Source: an uncultured Lentisphaeria bacterium (lineage in GTDB: Bacteria > Verrucomicrobiota > Lentisphaeria > Victivallales > Victivallaceae). From it: DNA of 64,000 nt. The notes under the pieces are model-generated. The model was not told the origin of the DNA. It saw only the letters and a list, made by a program, of their open reading frames with translations, and searched no databases. The stretch covers positions 28,281-92,280 of the forward strand of contig CASFVA010000007.1 of the NCBI GenBank assembly GCA_949298075.1, given 5' to 3'. Positions 17,953-25,663 of this stretch are shown here, piece by piece (position 1 is the stretch's first letter; each line of letters opens with the position of its first letter). The translations under genes and the position numbers were made by a program.

Positions 17953-19614
17953 CTACTCCCAGATCGCGCCGTTGGCCAGCGAGCCGACGTTGCGGCAGAA
18001 AATCCGCAGAAACGGCGGAATTCCCTCCGGATTAAACTTCCACTGCCAGTTTTTGCGCCGCTCGGCCAATTCCTGCTCCGGCACCGCCAGATCGAGGCGC
18101 CGGGCATCGAGGTCGATATCAATGCGGTCGCCGTCGCGCACCAGGGCCAGGGGACCGCCCAGCGCTGCCTCCGGCGACAGATAGCCGATGGCCAGTCCGC
18201 TGGAGCCGCCGGAAAAGCGTCCGTCAGTCACAATGGCCACATCGTGCGCCAGGTTGCGTCCCTTGAGTTCCTTCTGGAAAACGTAGGCGGTCGTGCCGAA
18301 CGCCCCCTTGGGGCCGAGGTAACGCAGCACCGCGACGTCTCCGGCGACGATCCGTCCGGCGTTCAGGGCGTCGAGAGCGGCTTCAAGCGAATCGAAACAC
18401 TTCGCCTTTCCGGAAAAACGCCGCATGGTTTCATCGCACGCCCCGGATTTGATGATCGCGCCGTCCGGCGCGAGCGAGCCGTAAAGTACGCTGAGCGCTC
18501 CTTCGACAGTCACCGGGCGGTCGAGCGTGCGGATGATTTCGGTGTCGTAGATTTCGGCATCACGGCAGTTTTCCTCCAGGGTGCGGCCGGTGACGGTCAG
18601 CGCGCCGCCATGCAGTTTCGGCATGAGGTTTTTCAGCACCGCCCGCGAACCGCCCGCCCGGTCGATGTCCTGCAGATGCCACGGACCGCTCGGGGAGGCG
18701 GCCACAATCTGCGGAACCTCCCGTGACGCCCGGTCGAAGACCGCCCACCATTTGCCGTGCAGTCCGGCTTCATTGGCGATGGCGGGCAGATGCATGAAAA
18801 GATTAGTCGAACCGGCCATGGCCATGGTCATGGCGATGGCGTTTTCCACGCTGTCGCGGGTGATGATCCGGCGGGCGGTGATGCCGCGACGCAGCAACTC
18901 CATGACCTGGAGTCCGGCCCGGTACGCGCACTGCAGCAGTTCCGGACTCATTGCGGACATGCCGCCGTTGCCCGGCAGCGTCATGCCCAGCGCCTCGGCC
19001 GCAAGGCACATGCTGTTGGCGGTGGTCATCACGCCGCAGGCTCCGCAGCTGGCGTACATGCAGGAGACTTCCCGTTCCGCCTGTCTGCGGTCGTATTCGC
19101 CGCTCATGACACGTCCGACGTGATCGGTCAGTTCGATGTAGTTCGCGCTGCGGCCGTCAACAAAAGTCATCGGCATGTAGCCGCCGGTCACCATGACGGT
19201 CGGAATGTCAAGCCGGGCCGCGGCCATGAGGTGTCCCGGCACGATGGAGTCGCAGGTTGAGAGCAGCACCATGGCGTCAAACATGTTGCCTTCGACGATG
19301 AGTTCGACCTCGTCGGCGATGAGGTTGCGGCTGGGCAGCTCGATGTAGCGCGGATTCTTGAGCACCATGCCGTCGCAGATGCCGCTGGTCATGACTTCGA
19401 ACGGCAGACCGCCGGCTTCCCGGACGCCCTGTTTGACCCGCTCGGCGAGCGCCCGCAGATGGACGTGCCCGGGGTTGTATTCGTTCCAGGAGTTGACCAC
19501 CGCCACGATCGGCCGCCGGAACTCCTCCTCGGTATAGCCCATGCCGCGAACCAGTCCCCGGCGGCATTCGCGCGCCACCCCGTATTCACTGTCACTGCGC
19601 TCATTGATTTTCAT
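17953..19614 (-). CDS. IlvD/Edd-family sugar-acid dehydratase
   Basis: This is a 553-residue Fe-S dehydratase of the IlvD/Edd family, which removes water from dihydroxy acids or aldonates to give 2-keto-3-deoxy acids. The cluster-binding cysteines are visible in LLSTCDSIVPGH and SCGACGVMTTANSM. Further family marks are GGLPFEVMTSGICDG, AMTMAMAGSTNLFMHL and VAIVTDGRFSGGSSGLAIG. AAGGAGG precedes ATG 19614. Its neighbours are an SDR and a glycosidase rather than valine-biosynthesis genes, so a sugar acid (such as an aldonate) is more likely than dihydroxyisovalerate. It is related to, but clearly different from, the second IlvD-type gene at 52813. Confidence 0.92.
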   Translation of the reverse strand: MKINERSDSEYGVARECRRGLVRGMGYTEEEFRRPIVAVVNSWNEYNPGHVHLRALAERVKQGVREAGGLPFEVMTSGICDGMVLKNPRYIELPSRNLIADEVELIVEGNMFDAMVLLSTCDSIVPGHLMAAARLDIPTVMVTGGYMPMTFVDGRSANYIELTDHVGRVMSGEYDRRQAEREVSCMYASCGACGVMTTANSMCLAAEALGMTLPGNGGMSAMSPELLQCAYRAGLQVMELLRRGITARRIITRDSVENAIAMTMAMAGSTNLFMHLPAIANEAGLHGKWWAVFDRASREVPQIVAASPSGPWHLQDIDRAGGSRAVLKNLMPKLHGGALTVTGRTLEENCRDAEIYDTEIIRTLDRPVTVEGALSVLYGSLAPDGAIIKSGACDETMRRFSGKAKCFDSLEAALDALNAGRIVAGDVAVLRYLGPKGAFGTTAYVFQKELKGRNLAHDVAIVTDGRFSGGSSGLAIGYLSPEAALGGPLALVRDGDRIDIDLDARRLDLAVPEQELAERRKNWQWKFNPEGIPPFLRIFCRNVGSLANGAIWE

Positions 19615-19644
19615 GCTGGTATCCTCCTTGGCCTGGTTGCAGTT

Positions 19645-21366
19645 TTAAACCCGGATGAACGACAATCCGCCAATCCGGTGCCCGTCACATTCGACCTGGT
19701 CGGCGTTGAAGTTGAAAATGAGTACCGATCCGTCGGCGTAGACCACTTTGAAGACGCCGGGAGCGGCTTCTTCGAAATCATCCATGAATTCAAATTGCAG
19801 ATCGCTGATGGTCCGGAACCGCTCGTAGTCGGCCTTGATGCGGCCGACATCCGCCGCAAGCTGTTCCGGCGTCGTGAATCCGAGATCTTCTTCGCCCATC
19901 CAGTTGGTGCCCGAGGAAAGAAACTTGGCGTAAAAGTAAGACAGCGGCCGGCCGCCCCACGCCAGATTCAGCAGGGCCAGGCGTCGGTCGGATTTGATTG
20001 CAGCGTTCACCGAGTCGCAGCAGACGTTGTAGTGGACAATCCCGTGATAGACCAGGTGCCAGAACGGAATGTGCCGGTCGATCAGCGGCCGCGGCCGTTC
20101 GCCCTGAAGATGGAAGATCGTGTACAGCACATAGTCCAGGTCGCCGATGCAGAAGTCCAGTGAACCCTCCGAACCGCTGGCTCCGACGGTTTCGCGGGCG
20201 AGTGCGAGGGTCCGGCCGCGCCAGTAAGCCGACTCCCGGCGGCTCAGCGGATGGCGCGGATCATAGCACTTTTCCGGTTCCAGAATGCTCATGACGTCAA
20301 GGTAGTGAGTTCCGTAAAATCCGAGCCGGCGCATGGCCGCCATGTCCTCGGCGGCGTATTGCCTGTGCGCCATTTCAGGACACAGGAAACGGGACTTCCC
20401 GCCGCCCCAGTCGCCGCCCAGCATGATGGAGCCGTCCCGCTGGCGCAGACAGTTGTCGGCGTTCCAACGTTTGGCGATCGTGTAGGAGTCGAGCAGATTG
20501 GTGTGGGCGCAGATCAGATAGCCGTAGTTCCGGGCCTTGCGGATGACTTTTTCAAGCGCGGCTTCGCCGCCGAGCAGCGGTTCGACCGGGAAGAGGTCCG
20601 GGAAACGGCCGTCGTGCCCGGACTTGTTCCAGCCGACCAGGCAGAATTCCGCATGCTCAATTCCCTGCCGGTGAAACTCATCGATGATTGCCTCACACTG
20701 CCGGAAGGTGATTGCAACGTGAATCGGCGGTTCAGTTGCCTCCGTCTGGTCCGGAACCGGTGATGGCACCGGCTTCCAGGCCAGGCGGATCCGGACCTCG
20801 GGACCGAGTGCCGCTTCGCCTGCCGCCGGAAACGTGCGGCGGCGGTCACGCAGCGGCGAGCAGGCGCCGCGATCGAGCTGATACTGCCGGTAGCGCCGGG
20901 CCGCTCCCTGCCAGCAGGCGTCCCGTCCGGAGAGTTCAAAGAATTTCACTTCGATATCCTCGTCGGCGGCATCGCCGTCCAGAATGAAGCGGGGATAAAG
21001 GTAATAGATGCCGTCGCGGACTCCGGCGATCAGGACGTAGTCCAGCGGCATGCCGGTGACGACGGCGAGGGTGGCGCGGTCGCCGTATTGCCGGAAATAA
21101 AGCGGCATATCGCTGCATTCAAATTCGCACTCCTGATTTTCCCGCCGGAAAAAGCGGATTTCGCCGGCGTGGCCGTTGCGTTCGACGCTCGGTACGACAA
21201 AGCATCCCGGAGTGCCGGCGGCGGTATTGAAGAAATCCGGCAGAAAATCGATGAAATTGACGGCCTCCGGCAGGTCGCGTTTCGCCAGCAGCGCTGAATT
21301 GCCGGTCATGGTTACCGGCAGGTTGCGCACCGTGCCGTCACAGAGGGTGAGCCGGGCAGTGTACAT
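19645..21366 (-). CDS. DUF5696-like putative glycoside hydrolase
   Basis: This is a 573-residue protein that I recognise only as resembling DUF5696-type TIM-barrel putative glycosidases. An N-terminal beta-sandwich (about 1-170, ending ACWQGAARRYRQYQLDRG) is followed by a barrel-like region with EHAEFCLVGWNKSGHDGRFP, LICAHTNLLDSYTIAKRWN, FYGTHYLDVMSILEPEKCYD and LDFCIGDLDYVLYTI. Conserved-looking Asp residues sit at the ends of predicted strands. There is no signal peptide. It lies between the SDR and the IlvD/Edd gene with gaps of 23 and 30 bases, so it probably releases the sugar that those enzymes oxidise. Catalytic residues cannot be assigned safely. Confidence 0.6.
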   Translation of the reverse strand: MYTARLTLCDGTVRNLPVTMTGNSALLAKRDLPEAVNFIDFLPDFFNTAAGTPGCFVVPSVERNGHAGEIRFFRRENQECEFECSDMPLYFRQYGDRATLAVVTGMPLDYVLIAGVRDGIYYLYPRFILDGDAADEDIEVKFFELSGRDACWQGAARRYRQYQLDRGACSPLRDRRRTFPAAGEAALGPEVRIRLAWKPVPSPVPDQTEATEPPIHVAITFRQCEAIIDEFHRQGIEHAEFCLVGWNKSGHDGRFPDLFPVEPLLGGEAALEKVIRKARNYGYLICAHTNLLDSYTIAKRWNADNCLRQRDGSIMLGGDWGGGKSRFLCPEMAHRQYAAEDMAAMRRLGFYGTHYLDVMSILEPEKCYDPRHPLSRRESAYWRGRTLALARETVGASGSEGSLDFCIGDLDYVLYTIFHLQGERPRPLIDRHIPFWHLVYHGIVHYNVCCDSVNAAIKSDRRLALLNLAWGGRPLSYFYAKFLSSGTNWMGEEDLGFTTPEQLAADVGRIKADYERFRTISDLQFEFMDDFEEAAPGVFKVVYADGSVLIFNFNADQVECDGHRIGGLSFIRV

Positions 21367-21389
21367 GGTGGAGGATTCCTTTGTTTTGA

Positions 21390-22178
21390 TTAAATCATGG
21401 CATCAATGGCACCATCAATGGACTGGCCGCCGTCAATTACGAAAGTTTGTCCGGTGATGAAGGCGGATTTCTCATCGTCGGCGAGGAACAGCATCATCGG
21501 GGTGATGTCCGCGACTTCCCCGAGCCGGCCGAGCGGAATTTTCCGCTTGAAGGCGGCCAGCTCCGCCGCGGTGTAGCGGGCGGAAATTTTGGTCATGACA
21601 AAGCCGGGCGCGATGGCATTGACGTTGATGCCGTACCTGGCCACCTCAACCGCAAGCGCCCGGGTGAACATGTTGAGTCCGGCCTTGCCCGGCGAGTAGG
21701 GCAGCATTTTGCGCCGCACCCAGGTGACCAGCGAATGGATGGAGCTCACGTTGATGATTTTGCCCCGGACGCCGTGCTCAATCATGTGCCGCACCGCAAT
21801 GCGCGAGGTGTAGGCGGCGGCATTCAGGTTGAGATCGATCTGGCGGTTCCAGTAGTCCACCGGCATGTCGATGAAACCGCCCTCCGGAATTTTCAACGCT
21901 CCGCCGGCGTTGTTGACGAGCACGTCAATGCCGCCGAATTCCGCAATGAAGTTCCGGACCAGCTCCTCGCTCTGGTCCGGATCACTGACGTCGGCCTGAT
22001 AGACCGCCGTCCGTTGGCCGAGGCGGCGGATTCCGGCTGCGACGGCCTCGGCTCCTTCCGGGTTTTTGCAGAAGTTGATGCCGACCTCGCAGCCTTCGGC
22101 CGCGAACGCCAGCGCCGTGGCCGCGCCGATGCCATGGGATGAACCGGTTATCAGCACCCGTTTGCCTGTTACTGCCAT
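21390..22178 (-). CDS. SDR-family NAD(P)-dependent sugar dehydrogenase
   Basis: This is a 262-residue classical short-chain dehydrogenase. The cofactor loop is TGSSHGIG (11-18). NNAG (89-92), Ser145/146 in NVSSIHS and the catalytic Tyr161-Lys165 pair (YSPGK) complete the active site. The ending FITGQTFVIDGGQS is typical of glucose-dehydrogenase-like SDRs. AAGGA precedes ATG 22178. It is the first gene of the SDR-glycosidase-IlvD-FAD operon, just downstream of a promoter with a perfect inverted repeat. A role in oxidising a free sugar to its lactone fits the dehydratase downstream; this is inference. Confidence 0.9.
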   Translation of the reverse strand: MAVTGKRVLITGSSHGIGAATALAFAAEGCEVGINFCKNPEGAEAVAAGIRRLGQRTAVYQADVSDPDQSEELVRNFIAEFGGIDVLVNNAGGALKIPEGGFIDMPVDYWNRQIDLNLNAAAYTSRIAVRHMIEHGVRGKIINVSSIHSLVTWVRRKMLPYSPGKAGLNMFTRALAVEVARYGINVNAIAPGFVMTKISARYTAAELAAFKRKIPLGRLGEVADITPMMLFLADDEKSAFITGQTFVIDGGQSIDGAIDAMI

Positions 22179-22203
22179 TTGACTGTGTCCTTTGGTGATT
22201 TAA

Positions 22204-22250
22204 TTATATCAACGATGATATAAATATACGGCATAAAAAACGATAGTCAA
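22204..22250 (-). promoter_or_regulatory. Promoter of the SDR operon with a perfect TTATATCA-N4-TGATATAA operator
   Basis: On the minus strand TTGACT (22250-22245) and TATATT (22228-22223) are 16 bases apart. Immediately downstream lies TTATATCA/TGATATAA (arms 22204-22211 and 22216-22223) with the four-base centre ACGA. All eight bases of each arm match. The same arms and spacing recur at 29727-29746. The adjacent ROK gene is the leading candidate for the binding protein. Confidence 0.8.
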
Positions 22251-22267
22251 CCGTTTTTTCGGAAAAA

Positions 22268-23407
22268 TCAGAAAAATTTCTCAAATGCGAGCCGGGCCGC
22301 TCCGATGGCGGATTGAAATTCACCGAGAGCGGTGATGTCGATGAAACATTTGCACCGCTCCGGCGGCAGGATGTCACCGAGTTTGCTGAGCGTGGCGTTG
22401 AACAGAGCGCCGCCGGTCCGGCTCTGGCCGCCGGAAAAAATCAGCGCTTCGGGGGAATAAAGCTGAATCATCATGGCGGCGCCGGCCGCGTTGTATTCGG
22501 CGGCCCGGTTGATGATCGCCAGCGCATCGGGATCGCCCTGAGCTGCGGCCCGGTCGAGTTCGGGAGCGCCGTGCAGTTCCGGGCGGTCGGGAAGGGACTC
22601 CATGGCCACCTGCCGGAGATTGCGGGCACCGCTGTAAGCCTCGAGGCAGCCGCGGAATCCGCAGGTGCATCGCCTGAGGTTGCCCGGGATCAGCGTGTGA
22701 CCAATGTAGCCGACCGGTCGCCGTGGATGGCTGATCAGAAGCAGGTGATTGGCAATGACCCCCGAGCCGATGCCGACACCCAGGCCGATGGTGACCAGGT
22801 TGCCGCAGCCGGCGCGGCGGCCGAAGTGGTATTCGGCGCAGACGGCTGCCACCTGGGTGGTGACGGCGTAGGCGGGGGTGCCGAGCCGTCTGACGAGTTC
22901 CGCCACCGGCAGGTGGGCTCCCTGTTTCAGCCCCCAGTTGCCGCCGGAAACGATGATGTTTGCTTCGGAATCCACGATTCCGGAGACGGCGATTCCGGTT
23001 CCGAGCAGCCGGTCCGGCGGCAGTCCTGATTCCGCCAGCGCGGTCTGGAAAAGTCCGGTCACCCAGTTGAAGAAACGCTCTTCGGAAGTGAAAGGCTCCG
23101 TCGGCCGGATGAAACGGCTGCGGATTTTGAAATTGAGATCGCAGAATATGATCCTGGTACTCTCCGCCCCGATGTCCATTCCAGCCCAGAACCCGGCGTC
23201 GGCATTGACCGTCAGCGGTACGCTGGGGCGGCCCGGGGTGGTGGTTCTGCCCTGGCGGGCCAGCAGCAGTCGGCGGTCCACCAGATCATTGACCACTTTG
23301 CACATCGTTCCCCAGGCGAGGCCGGTGGCGGCGGCGATGGTTTTTTTCGAGGCCTCGCCGTTGCCGCGGCGCACCGCGTCAAGAACTTTTACCGCGTTGG
23401 ACGGCAT
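22268..23407 (-). CDS. ROK-family transcriptional repressor
   Basis: This is a 379-residue ROK regulator of the Mlc/NagC/XylR type. The N-terminal winged helix (about 10-75) contains SKKTIAAATGLAWGTMCKVV. The ROK domain has the sugar-kinase-like MDIGAESTRIIFCDL, and the zinc site is CTCGFRGCLEA preceded by the His in GYIGHTL. Family members bind a sugar or sugar phosphate and release DNA. AAGGGA precedes ATG 23407. It lies directly upstream of the SDR operon on the same strand. TATATCATGAT at 23470-23480 in its own upstream region shares the half-site of the operator at 22204, suggesting autoregulation. Confidence 0.92.
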   Translation of the reverse strand: MPSNAVKVLDAVRRGNGEASKKTIAAATGLAWGTMCKVVNDLVDRRLLLARQGRTTTPGRPSVPLTVNADAGFWAGMDIGAESTRIIFCDLNFKIRSRFIRPTEPFTSEERFFNWVTGLFQTALAESGLPPDRLLGTGIAVSGIVDSEANIIVSGGNWGLKQGAHLPVAELVRRLGTPAYAVTTQVAAVCAEYHFGRRAGCGNLVTIGLGVGIGSGVIANHLLLISHPRRPVGYIGHTLIPGNLRRCTCGFRGCLEAYSGARNLRQVAMESLPDRPELHGAPELDRAAAQGDPDALAIINRAAEYNAAGAAMMIQLYSPEALIFSGGQSRTGGALFNATLSKLGDILPPERCKCFIDITALGEFQSAIGAARLAFEKFF

Positions 23408-23535
23408 GAAGTTTTCCCTTTGATTGTCCGGCTGCCGGCTGGGACAGTTCCGGTGTTTTTTCCCAGTAATATATCATGATTGCCGATTTCTTCAAGGCGG
23501 AATGCCGGGCAGAGGGGAGGAAAACAATCCCGGGA

Positions 23536-24513
23536 TCAGACCGGCAGGCCGAGCCGGCCGAGATTCTGCCGCAGACGAAGCAGCGCGTCGGCATATTCCG
23601 TCCGGATCACGCCGGTCCGGTCCGGCGGCACGTTCAGCAGCAGATTGGCTCCCCTGGACCGCGTCACCAGATACATGCCGAGCAGTTCAGCGTCGCTGCG
23701 CGGGGGATCGTTTTCCGTGAAAAACCATTCCATTCCGATGGTGTCGCTGACTTCAGCCGGCAGATAATAACGGCGGTTTTCGATATCCCGCCACTTGATC
23801 TGACCGGCGCTGCGGGGCAGCCCCCGTTCGACCGCCATGATGTCGGCGGGAAAGGCCAGCTCATAGGGGTAGTGTTCGCCGTCCCCGAAACTGTTGTTCA
23901 TCATGACCACCGCCTCCGGAGCCAGCCGTCCGGCCAGGTCGTAGAGCCGGTGCCGGAAATGCCGGGGCAGAATGGATGGGATGTCGATCCAGATTTCCCC
24001 CCAGCCGGAGTAATCGGTCAGCAGCTCCGCGACCTGACGGTATTCGAAATCCAGATATTCTCCTGTCAGGTAGGCTTTCCGGTGGGGGTGTTCCACCGGT
24101 ACGGCGTCGCTCGGGGTGACGGAACCGAACCGGTGATGGTTGTCCCATGAACAGTAATAAAAACCGGGCATCAGACCGAGACGGCCGCATTCATTGAGAA
24201 AAATCTCCACCACGTCGGCCGGACAGCCGCTGTTGCCGACGTGGTAGTCCGTATACCGGCTGGGCCACAGGCAGAATCCCGAAACGTGCTTGGCGGTCAG
24301 CACTGCGTATTTCATGCCGGCGCGGGAGGCGGTTTCCAGCCATTGCCGAACGGACAGCCGATCCGGAGCATACAGCGTCGGCGGCGCCTGGCCGTCGGAG
24401 AGTTCCGCTCCGTCGAAGGTGCTCATGCCGAAGTGGATGAACATGCCGTAGCCAAGTTTTTCCCAGGCCTGAAGTTTCTCCAGACTCAGGCGCTGGTCTC
24501 CCTGGTGGTTCAT
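23536..24513 (-). CDS. GH29-like alpha-L-fucosidase (barrel only)
   Basis: This is a 325-residue protein with the GH29 catalytic barrel: WEKLGYGMFIHFGMSTF at the start, VLTAKHVSGFCLWPS (the conserved HHDGF region, altered) and the nucleophile-type Asp177 in WGEIWIDIPS. Ordinary GH29 enzymes carry a C-terminal beta-sandwich and often a signal peptide; both are missing, so this is a short cytoplasmic form. It is the third gene after a MurQ-like protein and a URO-D/MtaA-like protein on the minus strand, with gaps near 78 bases. With fucI at the left edge it could feed fucose catabolism, though many GH29-like proteins are untested. Confidence 0.8.
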   Translation of the reverse strand: MNHQGDQRLSLEKLQAWEKLGYGMFIHFGMSTFDGAELSDGQAPPTLYAPDRLSVRQWLETASRAGMKYAVLTAKHVSGFCLWPSRYTDYHVGNSGCPADVVEIFLNECGRLGLMPGFYYCSWDNHHRFGSVTPSDAVPVEHPHRKAYLTGEYLDFEYRQVAELLTDYSGWGEIWIDIPSILPRHFRHRLYDLAGRLAPEAVVMMNNSFGDGEHYPYELAFPADIMAVERGLPRSAGQIKWRDIENRRYYLPAEVSDTIGMEWFFTENDPPRSDAELLGMYLVTRSRGANLLLNVPPDRTGVIRTEYADALLRLRQNLGRLGLPV

Positions 24514-24592
24514 ATGTCAGTTTAAACTCCTGAAGTTTTAAAGTTCAATTTTACCGGCGGGGGCCGCGGTGGAACCGGGAGCCGCTTCCGGT

Positions 24593-25585
24593 TCAGGCCG
24601 GCTCGTGGAACACGGTCAGATTTTCCAGCGGCGTATCCGGCGTGATTTCGCAGCCGCCGGAAAGGATCAGACGGCCGGGGGCCTGGGCCAGAACCGTGCG
24701 GACGGCGGCGGCGATGTCGGTGCGGCTGCCGTTCTGCAGCACAGTGACCGGGTCGAGGTTGCCGCAGAAGAACTGGTGCGGCGCCAGCAGACGGACAAAT
24801 GGCGACATGTCGCGCACTCCGTGATCAATGTCGATGATGTCGGCTCCAGTTGCGATCATGAGCGGAATAATGGCTGTGGTGTTGCCGCAGATGTGCAGCT
24901 TGGCCAGCGCTCCGCGGGCGTGAATGCGGTCGACCAGCCGCTTTTCCCCGGGCCAGGCGAAGTCCCGGTAAAGCTCAGCGCCGATTTGGGAACAGGCCGC
25001 GTCCCCGATGCCGATGCAGTCGGCGCCGGCGTCAAGCTGGGCGTCGATGAAACGTTCGGCCGTTGCGGTGATGTTTTCCAGCGCAGCGTGCATCCGGTCG
25101 GGAAAATCGTAGAAATCCAGGAAGGCGTTGCCGATGCCGCGCAGGTCGCAGTATTCGGCGACAGGACCCTCCACCCAGCCGGTGATCAGATATTCTCCGG
25201 CACAGGTGCGGCGGTATTCCCGGATTTGTTCAAGCCGGCCGGCGGTACGGCGGTTATCCGGCAGCCGCGGTTCGGGGAGGCGCTCCAGATCCCCGATTTC
25301 CGGGCAGAGGATCACTTCATTGAGCGGCAGATCGTTTTCGACGTACTCAATCTCGGCTCCGTAGGCGTCCAGTTCGCAGTAGGGGTCGCTCATGGTGTTG
25401 ACCCAGCAGGAACCTACCCGTCCGGCCAGGGCGGTATTCGCCGCGCAGTGGGCCCGGGGGTCCAGCACGAAGTCGCGGTACCGGAGCCCTGCGAAGCCGG
25501 CGCAGTAGCGCATGAAAATCGGCATGAAGGGAACCCGGTCGCTTTCGCGGTTCATGAAGGCGAGGAGCTGCTGTTTCAAAGTCAT
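24593..25585 (-). CDS. Uroporphyrinogen-decarboxylase-family protein, MtaA/CmuA-like
   Basis: This is a 330-residue URO-D-fold protein. It is more likely a corrinoid/thiol methyltransferase-type member than true HemE, because it shows the zinc site H231-x-C233 (KLHICGNTT) and Cys312 (ILSGGCEITP). These are the ligands known from MtaA and CmuA, which move methyl groups from a corrinoid protein to a thiol. No corrinoid-binding partner is seen here. It sits between the MurQ-like gene and the GH29 gene. Such orphan URO-D proteins are frequent in saccharolytic Lentisphaerota and related groups. Its real reaction is unknown. Confidence 0.85.
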   Translation of the reverse strand: MTLKQQLLAFMNRESDRVPFMPIFMRYCAGFAGLRYRDFVLDPRAHCAANTALAGRVGSCWVNTMSDPYCELDAYGAEIEYVENDLPLNEVILCPEIGDLERLPEPRLPDNRRTAGRLEQIREYRRTCAGEYLITGWVEGPVAEYCDLRGIGNAFLDFYDFPDRMHAALENITATAERFIDAQLDAGADCIGIGDAACSQIGAELYRDFAWPGEKRLVDRIHARGALAKLHICGNTTAIIPLMIATGADIIDIDHGVRDMSPFVRLLAPHQFFCGNLDPVTVLQNGSRTDIAAAVRTVLAQAPGRLILSGGCEITPDTPLENLTVFHEPA

Positions 25586-25663
25586 GGTGTCATGATGCTT
25601 TCAGTCGCGTTTTCCAGCCGTCCCGTTCTGATCCGGGGCGGTAATGTGCACGGTTCCGTACCG

